A DNA stretch of 9,097 nucleotides, taken from assembly GCA_945888585.1 (NCBI GenBank), contig CAMDAI010000040.1:1-9097 (forward strand). Direction: 5' to 3'. Origin of the DNA: Rickettsia typhi (GTDB taxonomy: Bacteria > Pseudomonadota > Alphaproteobacteria > Rickettsiales > UBA1997). The notes under the pieces were generated by a model. That model was not told the origin of the DNA. It searched no databases and saw nothing but the letters and a program-made list of their open reading frames with translations. The translations under genes and the position numbers were made by a program. Position 1 is the first letter of the stretch; the number at the start of each line of letters is the position of its first letter. Below are positions 1-5,865 of the stretch, piece after piece.

Positions 1-451
1 TTTTTCTGCTATTTTTTACTATTTTTTTATCTTGATCATTTTTTGGAACAAGTAATTCATGAGAATAAAAAGTGGTTAAAATTGAGAAGAATAAAGAAAC
101 AATAAAATAAGCTTTAGAAAACCCAATAGCAAAACCAAGTGATTTATCAATTGATCCAGGAATTTTACCATCAGTGGCAGCACAAATTTTTGAACTTACA
201 ATAGACATAATGATTAGAAAAAGCGTAAACAAAACAGTTCTAACCCCAATATCAATCAACATTTCCGAATATTGACTATTCTCAAAAAAACTATTTATAA
301 TTAATGGACTAAGAAGATAAGATACAGACATTGCAATAAACCAGCTAATAACTGACAGCAACTCTTTAATAAATCCTCTAAAAAAAGCAAGTAAGGCAGT
401 TATCAATATGATTGAAACAACTGCTACGTCAAATAAATTTAATATGAACAT
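1..451 (-). CDS. cvpA: CvpA family membrane protein (3' end outside window)
   Basis: Reading from the ATG at 451 leftward gives 150 codons with no stop before the window edge, so the C-terminus is missing. The product starts MFILNLFDVAVV and has several hydrophobic helices (roughly residues 5-24, 33-52, 67-86 and 108-126), as expected of the colicin V production (CvpA) family of inner-membrane proteins. The motif GSIDKSLGFAIGFSKA (about residues 99-114) matches the family's conserved D-(K/R)-x-L-G-x-x-x-G-x-x-(K/R) segment. The exact function of CvpA is unsettled; it has been linked to colicin V export, purF expression and envelope stress tolerance. The gene starts 14 bp after the COQ9-family stop on the same strand, so the two are probably cotranscribed. 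A weak GGA lies about 7 nt before the ATG. Family assignment is fairly secure. Confidence 0.82.
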   Translation of the reverse strand, partial: MFILNLFDVAVVSIILITALLAFFRGFIKELLSVISWFIAMSVSYLLSPLIINSFFENSQYSEMLIDIGVRTVLFTLFLIIMSIVSSKICAATDGKIPGSIDKSLGFAIGFSKAYFIVSLFFSILTTFYSHELLVPKNDQDKKIVKNSRK

Positions 452-465
452 ATTTTTCCAGATAC

Positions 466-1146
466 TTAATGAAATAATCTAAAGAATGGTAATTTCTTTG
501 CCAACTCTTTGAGGGTTTTAGAGGGTGGATTGTGAGTTATATTTCCCAATTTTTCAACTAGCTTTCTTGCACTATTTTTAATTTTTCCTATTTTCATTAC
601 TTTTTCAATTTCATTATCCAGTAAATTCCAGGTTTTATTATTGTTTTCTGAATCATCATCAACAAAACAAACTAAAGTTCTGATATAGATTTTACCAAGA
701 ATTGCTCTTTTACTATAAAAATTAAAATCAGTTGATTTATCCCCAATTGTACGCCAAATCAAATCTGCAGTTTTATAACAATTTTTTATAGCACTGGAAC
801 TATTTTTTGGATTATAATAAAAACTAATCATTCTTTTAATGGAAGCTTTATGAGCTAAATTAAGATTTAATCTAATTTTAACTGACTCTTTAATTTTATC
901 CCTAATTTTCATTTGTGCCAAATCCAACACTTCAACCATTTTAACCATCTCATCATCAATATTTCTGGAAAAAAATTCAGCTACATCAAGAGCTCCATTT
1001 TCAAAAACTAAGTGACTAAAATTTTCATCAACTTTGCAAGCCAGACATGCTTTTTTTAAAACTTCATCACTCCATCCTTCAAGTGGACAGAGCTTTAAAA
1101 ACTCTTCTAAAACTAAATTTTTATTTTCAATTGAATCAATTAACAT
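466..1146 (-). CDS. COQ9-family ubiquinone biosynthesis protein
   Basis: The 226-residue product looks like the COQ9 family, lipid-binding proteins of TetR-like fold that help hydroxylases of ubiquinone biosynthesis in mitochondria and alphaproteobacteria. The diagnostic segment is IGDKSTDFNFYSKRAIL (about residues 134-150), matching the family pattern of a Trp followed by IGD-x-S-x-D-x-N-x-Y-(T/S)-KR. It is preceded by the helix MKIRDKIKESVKIRL (79-93). The basic, hydrophobic C-terminal tail ending LAKKLPFFRLFH is compatible with the membrane-binding helix known in human COQ9. The frame remains open back to a TTG at 1161, which would add five residues, but the ATG at 1146 is preferred because MLIDSIENK is a plausible N-terminus and neither start has a ribosome site. 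cvpA follows 14 bp downstream. Upstream lies a 21-bp palindrome that could control the pair. Confidence 0.85.
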   Translation of the reverse strand: MLIDSIENKNLVLEEFLKLCPLEGWSDEVLKKACLACKVDENFSHLVFENGALDVAEFFSRNIDDEMVKMVEVLDLAQMKIRDKIKESVKIRLNLNLAHKASIKRMISFYYNPKNSSSAIKNCYKTADLIWRTIGDKSTDFNFYSKRAILGKIYIRTLVCFVDDDSENNNKTWNLLDNEIEKVMKIGKIKNSARKLVEKLGNITHNPPSKTLKELAKKLPFFRLFH

Positions 1147-1168
1147 GATGCCAAATAACAATCTATTA

Positions 1169-1189
1169 ATACCAAAATAATTTTGGTAT
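1169..1189. promoter_or_regulatory. 21-bp perfect palindrome upstream of the COQ9-family gene
   Basis: The arms ATACCAAAAT and ATTTTGGTAT are exact inverted complements around a single central base. The site is 23 bp upstream of the ATG at 1146, in the region shared with the divergent argD gene. A one-base centre suits a dimeric DNA-binding protein better than an RNA hairpin, although an 8-bp stem with a 5-nt loop could also form. No U-tract follows on either strand, so it is not an intrinsic terminator. The regulator is unknown; operator function is inferred from symmetry and position only. Confidence 0.45.
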
Positions 1190-1211
1190 GAGGATCCCCA
1201 TTATCATGAGG

Positions 1212-1227
1212 CGCCGATAATTCGGCG
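1212..1227. other. GC-rich hairpin in the COQ9/argD divergent region
   Basis: CGCCGA and TCGGCG pair around a TAAT loop, and two G-U pairs can extend the stem in plus-strand RNA. Both flanks are very AT-rich. No run of T follows on either strand, so terminator function is not supported. It may act in a 5' leader or as a protein-binding site. The rest of the 260-bp divergent region shows only AT-rich promoter-like sequence, including a TATAAT at 1337-1342 without a good -35 partner, and nothing resembling a tRNA. Confidence 0.35.
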
Positions 1228-1368
1228 TTCTTAAAATAAAAACTATAACAAATTAAAATCAACAGATTTTAGATTTTGTACTAGTAAAACTGAGGTTTGG
1301 AGCTTCAAAGCTGCAAGCAGTATAGATAAAATCACATATAATTTGCAAATAATAAAATTGGTTTTATT

Positions 1369-1399
1369 TTGAATCTTCTTTTTTGTAATTTTTTATATA
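1369..1399 (+). promoter_or_regulatory. Candidate promoter of argD
   Basis: A TTGAAT (1369-1374) stands 18 bp before TTATAT (1393-1398), with TATATA available one base later. Initiation about 7 bases downstream would fall at or very near the argD ATG at 1407, implying a leaderless or nearly leaderless mRNA, which would fit the absence of any Shine-Dalgarno sequence. AT-rich DNA yields such matches often, so confidence is low. The TATAAT at 1337-1342 is an alternative -10 element. Confidence 0.3.
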
Positions 1400-1406
1400 T
1401 CAACTA

Positions 1407-2585
1407 ATGACCAGCCAATATTTATTGCCAGTTCATAATCGTTTAAATATCACTTTTTCCCATGGAAAAGGCGCATATTTATTTGACAAACAAGATAAGA
1501 GTTATCTTGATTTTGGAGCGGGAATTGCCGTAAATTCTTTAGGACATTGTCATCCAGCTTTAGTTAACGCAATTAAAAAGCAATCAGAAAAATTATGGCA
1601 TGTTTCTAATATTTATGAAATTGATGAATTAGAACAATTTGCCGAAAAATTAGTTACCAATACTTTTGCTGATTATGCTTTTTTATGCAACTCTGGCGCT
1701 GAAGCAGTTGAGTGCGGTATTAAAATGATTCGTAAACATTTTTATGAATTAAAAGAACCTAATCGTAATAGAATTATTACTTTTACTGGCGCTTTTCATG
1801 GGAGAACAATCGCCACAATTTCCGCTGCTGGAAAACAAAAATATATAGAAGGTTTTGAACCAAAGCTTGAAGGTTTTGATAATGTAGAATTTGGTAATAT
1901 TGAAGCAGTTAAAAAAGCCATTACTAAAAATACTGCCGGAATTTTAATTGAACCAATTCAAGGTGAAGAAGGAATTCGAGCTTCCAGCAAAGAATTTATT
2001 AAAGAATTAAGAAAATTAGCTGATGAGAATGGTTTGTTACTATTTTTTGATGAAGTTCAATGTGGAGCAGGGCGAACCGGTTATTTATATGCCTATGAAT
2101 ATTATGATGTAAAACCAGATATTATTGCTTCTGCCAAAGGAATCGGCGGAGGTTTTCCAATTGGAGTTTGTCTTGCCACTAAAAAAGCTGCAAGCGGAAT
2201 GAAAATTGGATCTCATGGAACCACTTATGGTGGAAATCCATTAGCTATGGCAGTTGGCAACTCCGTACTCGATATTATGTTAGCTGATGGGTTTTTAGAT
2301 AATGTCAAAAAGAATGGGATTGTTTTGAAAGATCAATTACAAAATTTAGTTAAAGAATTTCCAAACATTGCTTCCGAAGTTCGTGGAGTTGGCTTAATGC
2401 TGGGTTTAAAAATTCAGGAAAAATATCCTAATATTGATATTGTAAACAAGCTAAAAGACCAAGGATTACTTGTGGTTGCCGCCGGTGAAAATGTATTGCG
2501 TATCATTCCCCCACTTATAATTTCTAAAAAAGAAATTGATGAAGCAATTGCAATATTTAAAAAAGTTTTTGCTGATTTAAATTAA
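1407..2585 (+). CDS. argD: Acetylornithine (or succinyl-diaminopimelate) aminotransferase
   Basis: The 392-residue product is a cytosolic PLP-dependent class III aminotransferase of normal ArgD length. Visible landmarks are the N-terminal YLDFGAGIAVNSLGHCHP (33-50), the phosphate-binding NSGAEA (95-100), GAFHGRT (128-134), the cofactor-contacting segment FDEVQCGAGRTG (214-225) with Asp215 and Gln218, the Schiff-base lysine Lys244 in SAKGIGGGFPIG, and GTTYGGNPLA (271-280). ArgD converts N-acetylglutamate semialdehyde to N-acetylornithine with glutamate, and in many bacteria also makes N-succinyl-diaminopimelate for lysine and peptidoglycan. No other arginine gene is nearby, so the diaminopimelate role is a reasonable alternative. 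The ATG is preceded by TATATATCAACTA, with no ribosome site. It stands alone on its strand and is convergent with ileS 26 bp away. Other class III enzymes such as ornithine aminotransferase are less likely. Confidence 0.88.
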   Translation: MTSQYLLPVHNRLNITFSHGKGAYLFDKQDKSYLDFGAGIAVNSLGHCHPALVNAIKKQSEKLWHVSNIYEIDELEQFAEKLVTNTFADYAFLCNSGAEAVECGIKMIRKHFYELKEPNRNRIITFTGAFHGRTIATISAAGKQKYIEGFEPKLEGFDNVEFGNIEAVKKAITKNTAGILIEPIQGEEGIRASSKEFIKELRKLADENGLLLFFDEVQCGAGRTGYLYAYEYYDVKPDIIASAKGIGGGFPIGVCLATKKAASGMKIGSHGTTYGGNPLAMAVGNSVLDIMLADGFLDNVKKNGIVLKDQLQNLVKEFPNIASEVRGVGLMLGLKIQEKYPNIDIVNKLKDQGLLVVAAGENVLRIIPPLIISKKEIDEAIAIFKKVFADLN

Positions 2586-2611
2586 TGGAATTATAAAAAA
2601 ATATTCTTTTG

Positions 2612-5600
2612 TTAATTCACTAAATCTTTCCAAATTTTCTCAGTGGTAAATGGCAATAGCGAAGCTCCGGCTTCACACATGGTTAACAACGCTGTATATA
2701 AAGTGTTGTAAGCATTAACCTTATCACTATCAACTTCATTTTTCCAAAATCTGCCACGACTTCTTCTGATATACCAATTATTTAGTACTTCAAAGAATTT
2801 ATCAAATTCTGTACAAGCAGTTGGGCTATCATAATTTGTCAAAGATTTATCAATTGCGGTAATTGCAGTTTTTAATTTAGATAAAATATAACGATCCATT
2901 ACTGAGTTAATTTTAGAATAATCAGTAATACGTTCAGCCTTAATTCCATCAGCATTGGCATAAAGACAGAAAAAATTATAGGCATTAATTAATGGCTTGA
3001 TTGAAATTCGCAAAGTATCACGAATTGCTTTACCATCCTTATCAATTTTTAATTCCTGACCACGCATTACAGCTTGGGAAACCAGATAAAATCTCATTGC
3101 ATCTGAACCATAATTAGAAAACACTTCTAACGGATCTGGATAATTTTTTAATCTCTTTGATAATTTCTGAGCGTTTTCATCTAGAATAGTTCCATGACAA
3201 ATTACGTTTTTAAAAGGTACACGATCAAATAAAGCAACTGATAAAACCGTTAAGGTGTAAAACCAACCGCGAGTTTGAGCAACATATTCAGTAATGAAAT
3301 CTGCTGGAAAATTATTTTCAAACCATTCCTTATTTTCAAAAGGATAGTGAGCTTGAGCATAAGGCATTGATCCGCTTTCAAACCAACAATCTAGAACATC
3401 GGTAACTCTTTTATATTCTTCACCATTTTCCTCAAAAATAATTTCATCAATAAAAGGACGATGCAGATTATCAATTTTTTTGCCAACTACTTTTTCAATT
3501 TCAGCAAGCGAGCCAAAAACTTTTATTTTTCCTGATTTACTTTTCCAAACCGGAACCGGACAACCCCAAAAACGATTTCTAGTAATTGACCAATCTCGAG
3601 CACCTTCCAACCATTTACCAAATTGACCATCTTTAATATGATCAGGAATCCAATTGATTCCTGGCCCATCCTTTCTTAATTTTTGTAAGGAAAGCCAATC
3701 TGTTTTGTTTAATTCAAAATAATGTTCTTCATAATTTTTGCCTGCTGAAGCTTTAGGATAAGAATTTTTACCGCTTCTGATAAATTTAAATCCAGATTTA
3801 TACAAAACTTTTTTAGATTCTTCATTATCTGAAACTGTTGCGGCACACACCAAATCAACACCTAATTCATCAAAACAATAATTAACCAAAAACTCAGTAA
3901 TTTCAGTTGCATAACCTTTACCCCAAGCGTTTTTAGGTAATTGGTAGGAAATTTCAACTTTGCCATCTTTTAAATTTTCTTTTCTAGGATCATAATAAGC
4001 AAGACCAGCAGTTCCTAGAAATTCACCAGTTTTTTTATCAAACAAAACTAATCTTGGCAAGTTAGTGTGATTGTAATAATTGGCATAATAATCGATAGTG
4101 TATCTGCTTGATTCCTCGCTTAAAACTTGTTCATCACAAAAATAGTAATATTTGCGCACTTCAGGATCGCCATACATTTTGGCCAAATCAGAAAAATATT
4201 CCTGTGATATTGGTTTAGCTATCATTCTTTTAGTTTCAATTGAAGAGATTTTATTATTTTCATCTCTTTCAATTTTAGAAAAATCACGGCCGCTATTAAG
4301 TTCAACCATACGATCTCTAATTTTGGTAACTTCAACATACCAAGAGCTTACTGCTTTATAGATAAGTGGAGTATCAGTTCTCCAGCAGTGAGGGTAATTA
4401 TGTAAATATTGTTCAGTCTTTAACCAAGCACCCGTTGTTTTGAGATATTTTATAATATCATCATTAGTTTCAAAAACTTGACGACCTTTGAGAGATAAAT
4501 TTTCTAGATCAAAAATCTCATTAGTAAATTTTCCACCTTCATCAACTGGGCATAAAGTTGGAATACCATTTGCTTTACATAATAGTTGGTCATCTTCACC
4601 AAAACCTGGAGCCATGTGAACAATACCAGTTCCTTCTTCTGTAGTAACAAAATCACCATGGAGAACAGAAAATACTTTTTTGTTATTTTTAACTTTTTCA
4701 TTATTTATAAAATAAGAAAAAAGTGGTTTATAACTTATTTCTAATAAATCAGAACCTTTAATTATTTTTACAACCTCAAATTCACCAAAATCTTTACTTA
4801 ATTTTTCAACTAATCCTTCCCCAAGAATTAAAACACCATCATTCTTTTTAACCACTGCATAAGAAATATTTTTTCCAACTGCTAAGGCCAAATTTGATGG
4901 CAAAGTCCAAGGAGTTGTTGTCCAAGCTAGTAAACTAACTGATTTTGGATTAAACTCTTTTAAAAATTCTGGAATTTCTGTAAGTTCAAATTTAACTGTA
5001 ACTGCTTTGCTTTCCTTCTTGCGATAAGCATTGTCCATTTTAGTTTCAAAATTGGAAAGCGGAGTTTGGCAAGCCCAAGAATAAGGAACAACTCGATAAT
5101 CTTCATACATCAAACCTTTATCATAAAGCTGTTTAAATGCCCAAATAACTGATTCCATGTAATTGATGTCCATGGTTTTATAACCATTTTCAAAATCAAC
5201 CCATCTTCCTTGGCGGTTAACATAATTTTGCCATTCGCCGGCATATTTCATCACTGATTTCTGGCAGACTGCATTAAATTTTTCAATTCCATATTCCTGA
5301 ATTGCAATTTGCCCAGAAACACCTAATTCTTTTTCAGTTTCCATCTCCACTGGCAAGCCGTGAGTGTCCCAGCCAAATCTGCGCTCAACTTTTTTGCCTT
5401 TCATAGTTTGATAACGAGCAAAAATATCTTTTATATAACCAGTTAATAAATGACCATAATGCGGTAAACCATTGGCAAAAGGAGGGCCGTCGTAAAAAAC
5501 AAATTCGTTTCTTTCATTTCTTTCATTTTTGTTTTGATGAGAACATTCGGCTTTGGTGCAGCATGAAGCGGGAGAAACATTATCTTCTTCATTTTCAATT

Positions 5601-5731
5601 GCAGAAAAATCACGATTAGAAACTGATTTTTCAAATATTTTATTTTCTTGCCAAAATTTAAGAATTTCTTCTTCCATTTTAGGAAAATCAAAATTTTGCT
5701 CAGGATTAGGATAATAAGATTTTTTAGTCAT
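2612..5731 (-). CDS. ileS: Isoleucyl-tRNA synthetase (type 2) with internal GNAT domain and short C-terminus
   Basis: The 1039-residue product charges tRNA-Ile with isoleucine. The order is: N-terminal segment, an unusual insertion (about 40-75), the HIGH-type motif PHYGH (90-94) and WDTHGLPVE (121-129), the CP1 editing domain with AWTTTPWTLPSN (269-280) and GTGIVHMAPGFGEDD (367-381), CWRTDTPLIYKAVSSWYV (449-466), an inserted RimJ/RimL-like acetyltransferase (about 481-690), the resumed core INWIPDHIKDGQFGKWLEG (692-710) and RDWSITRNRFWG (712-723), DCWFESGSMP (781-790), the KMSKS-type KLSKR (856-860), and the helical segment NNWYIRRSRGRFW (984-996). PHYGH, the KR ending of the signature loop and WYIRRSRGRFW mark the eukaryote-like type 2 (IleS2), a class usually mupirocin-resistant. 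It ends at FTTEKIWKDLVN, about 180 residues after KLSKR, where relatives have roughly 450. No frame continues past the stop. Synthetase identity is secure. Confidence 0.96.
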   Translation of the reverse strand: MTKKSYYPNPEQNFDFPKMEEEILKFWQENKIFEKSVSNRDFSAIENEEDNVSPASCCTKAECSHQNKNERNERNEFVFYDGPPFANGLPHYGHLLTGYIKDIFARYQTMKGKKVERRFGWDTHGLPVEMETEKELGVSGQIAIQEYGIEKFNAVCQKSVMKYAGEWQNYVNRQGRWVDFENGYKTMDINYMESVIWAFKQLYDKGLMYEDYRVVPYSWACQTPLSNFETKMDNAYRKKESKAVTVKFELTEIPEFLKEFNPKSVSLLAWTTTPWTLPSNLALAVGKNISYAVVKKNDGVLILGEGLVEKLSKDFGEFEVVKIIKGSDLLEISYKPLFSYFINNEKVKNNKKVFSVLHGDFVTTEEGTGIVHMAPGFGEDDQLLCKANGIPTLCPVDEGGKFTNEIFDLENLSLKGRQVFETNDDIIKYLKTTGAWLKTEQYLHNYPHCWRTDTPLIYKAVSSWYVEVTKIRDRMVELNSGRDFSKIERDENNKISSIETKRMIAKPISQEYFSDLAKMYGDPEVRKYYYFCDEQVLSEESSRYTIDYYANYYNHTNLPRLVLFDKKTGEFLGTAGLAYYDPRKENLKDGKVEISYQLPKNAWGKGYATEITEFLVNYCFDELGVDLVCAATVSDNEESKKVLYKSGFKFIRSGKNSYPKASAGKNYEEHYFELNKTDWLSLQKLRKDGPGINWIPDHIKDGQFGKWLEGARDWSITRNRFWGCPVPVWKSKSGKIKVFGSLAEIEKVVGKKIDNLHRPFIDEIIFEENGEEYKRVTDVLDCWFESGSMPYAQAHYPFENKEWFENNFPADFITEYVAQTRGWFYTLTVLSVALFDRVPFKNVICHGTILDENAQKLSKRLKNYPDPLEVFSNYGSDAMRFYLVSQAVMRGQELKIDKDGKAIRDTLRISIKPLINAYNFFCLYANADGIKAERITDYSKINSVMDRYILSKLKTAITAIDKSLTNYDSPTACTEFDKFFEVLNNWYIRRSRGRFWKNEVDSDKVNAYNTLYTALLTMCEAGASLLPFTTEKIWKDLVN
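4238..4274. repeat. Imperfect palindrome at the GNAT insertion junction
   Basis: On the minus strand AATTGAAAGAGAT (4274-4262) and ATCTCTTCAATT (4249-4238) pair along twelve bases with one bulged A, leaving a 12-nt AT-rich loop. It lies inside the ileS reading frame exactly where synthetase sequence gives way to the acetyltransferase domain, encoding part of KIERDENNKISSIE. It partly overlaps the repeat shared with the N-terminal insertion. The structure recalls in-frame palindromic elements of Rickettsiales, but family membership cannot be shown from one window. Confidence 0.5.
4253..4288 (-). repeat. Repeat copy 2, start of the GNAT insertion in ileS
   Basis: This 36-nt segment matches the segment at 5579-5614 in the same orientation at 30 positions without gaps, including an exact CGTGATTTTTCT start and an exact AATTGAAA. 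It encodes RDFSKIERDENN, against RDFSAIENEEDN in the other copy. Both copies begin at the point where the protein departs from the normal isoleucyl-tRNA synthetase sequence, so they are not an internal duplication of conserved enzyme sequence. Confidence 0.65.
5507..5614 (-). other. N-terminal in-frame insertion in ileS (about 36 residues)
   Basis: Between KIFEKSVSN and EFVFYDGPPFANG, where type-2 synthetases usually have only a few residues, this enzyme carries residues 40-75. The segment has three parts: the RDFSAIENEEDN repeat copy; a Cys-containing stretch SPASCCTKAECSH (53-65) whose DNA at 5541-5570 is about 53 % G+C (16 of 30), far above its surroundings; and a polar NERNERNE tract encoded by two exact 9-bp tandem units (5510-5527) plus a partial third. 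CC-x4-C-x-H could bind a metal, but this is only a residue pattern. It is best read as a low-conservation surface insertion. Confidence 0.7.
5579..5614 (-). repeat. Repeat copy 1, start of the N-terminal ileS insertion
   Basis: This is the partner of the segment at 4253-4288: 30 of 36 nt are identical on the minus strand. It encodes RDFSAIENEEDN. No clear palindrome is seen in this copy. Unlike copy 2, it is followed by a short Cys-rich segment rather than an enzyme domain, which suggests that the shared part is a mobile or insertable unit with different following sequence. Confidence 0.65.
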
Positions 5732-5865
5732 TTTTATTGAAAATTAATTTAGTTGTAGAGCCGATAATTTAACTGACAAAAAACAATAAACAACTTGAAT
5801 TTATTAGGCTTTTGGTTACAGTGCTTTTCCTTTTTAACTAAAAAAACTACAATTAAATACTGCAA
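5732..5865. promoter_or_regulatory. Divergent promoter region between ileS and hom
   Basis: These 134 bp must hold the 5' signals of both genes. A near-identical 12-mer stands before each start on the respective coding strand: CTACAATTAAAT at 5847-5858 for hom and CTACAACTAAAT at 5758-5747 (minus) for ileS, 11 of 12 identical. Each contains a TACAAT/TACAAC that could be a -10 hexamer, 7 and 15 nt respectively before the ATG counted from the end of the 12-mer. Matching -35 elements are weak. No Shine-Dalgarno sequence, T-box-like structure or riboswitch was recognised. Confidence 0.4.

Larger units (their letters stand above)
3662..4291 (-). other. In-frame GNAT (RimJ/RimL-type) acetyltransferase domain inside ileS
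   Basis: Residues about 481-690 of the synthetase interrupt the contiguous family sequence that runs from DRMVELN to INWIPDHI. The insertion contains a full RimJ/RimL-type fold in order: the opening strand SIETKRMIAKPIS (497-509), LPRLVLFDKKTGEFLGTAGL (558-577), KVEISYQLPK (591-600), the acetyl-CoA pyrophosphate loop NAWGKGYATE (601-610), and the C-terminal VSDNEESKKVLYKSGFKFI (633-651) followed by EHYFELNKTDWL (669-680). The loop follows the GNAT x-x-x-G-x-G pattern, with Asn where Arg or Gln is common. The frame is open throughout and AT content and codon choice resemble the host gene. Family members acetylate protein N-termini, aminoacyl groups or small amines; the substrate here is unknown. 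The domain boundaries are approximate. Confidence 0.88.

Noticed and set aside
1147..1161. TTG start at 1161 for the COQ9-family gene
   Set aside because: It adds only five residues (MLFGI) with no ribosome site, and the in-frame ATG at 1146 is the more usual start.
1195..1320. Possible tRNA or small RNA between the COQ9-family gene and argD
   Set aside because: The hairpins present do not form a cloverleaf and there is no TTCGA-type T-loop or acceptor pairing.
2586..2611. Terminator between the convergent argD and ileS genes
   Set aside because: The 26 bp contain A and T runs but no stem of useful length.
2586..2611. Frameshifted continuation of the IleRS C-terminus
   Set aside because: All minus-strand frames meet stops almost at once, and the following DNA is the intact argD gene on the other strand.
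3662..4291. A separate acetyltransferase gene next to a broken ileS
   Set aside because: There is no stop, internal ribosome site or good start at the boundaries, and the synthetase motifs resume in the same frame on the far side, so it is one continuous reading frame.
4152..4361. Plus-strand open frame opposite ileS
   Set aside because: It is antisense to the well-supported GNAT/synthetase frame, has no recognisable domain and is explained as a shadow of low-complexity AT-rich coding DNA.
4504..4701. Minus-strand open frame overlapping ileS in another phase; similarly 5443-5691
   Set aside because: Both are Lys/Leu/Phe-rich out-of-phase readings of ileS with no family features.
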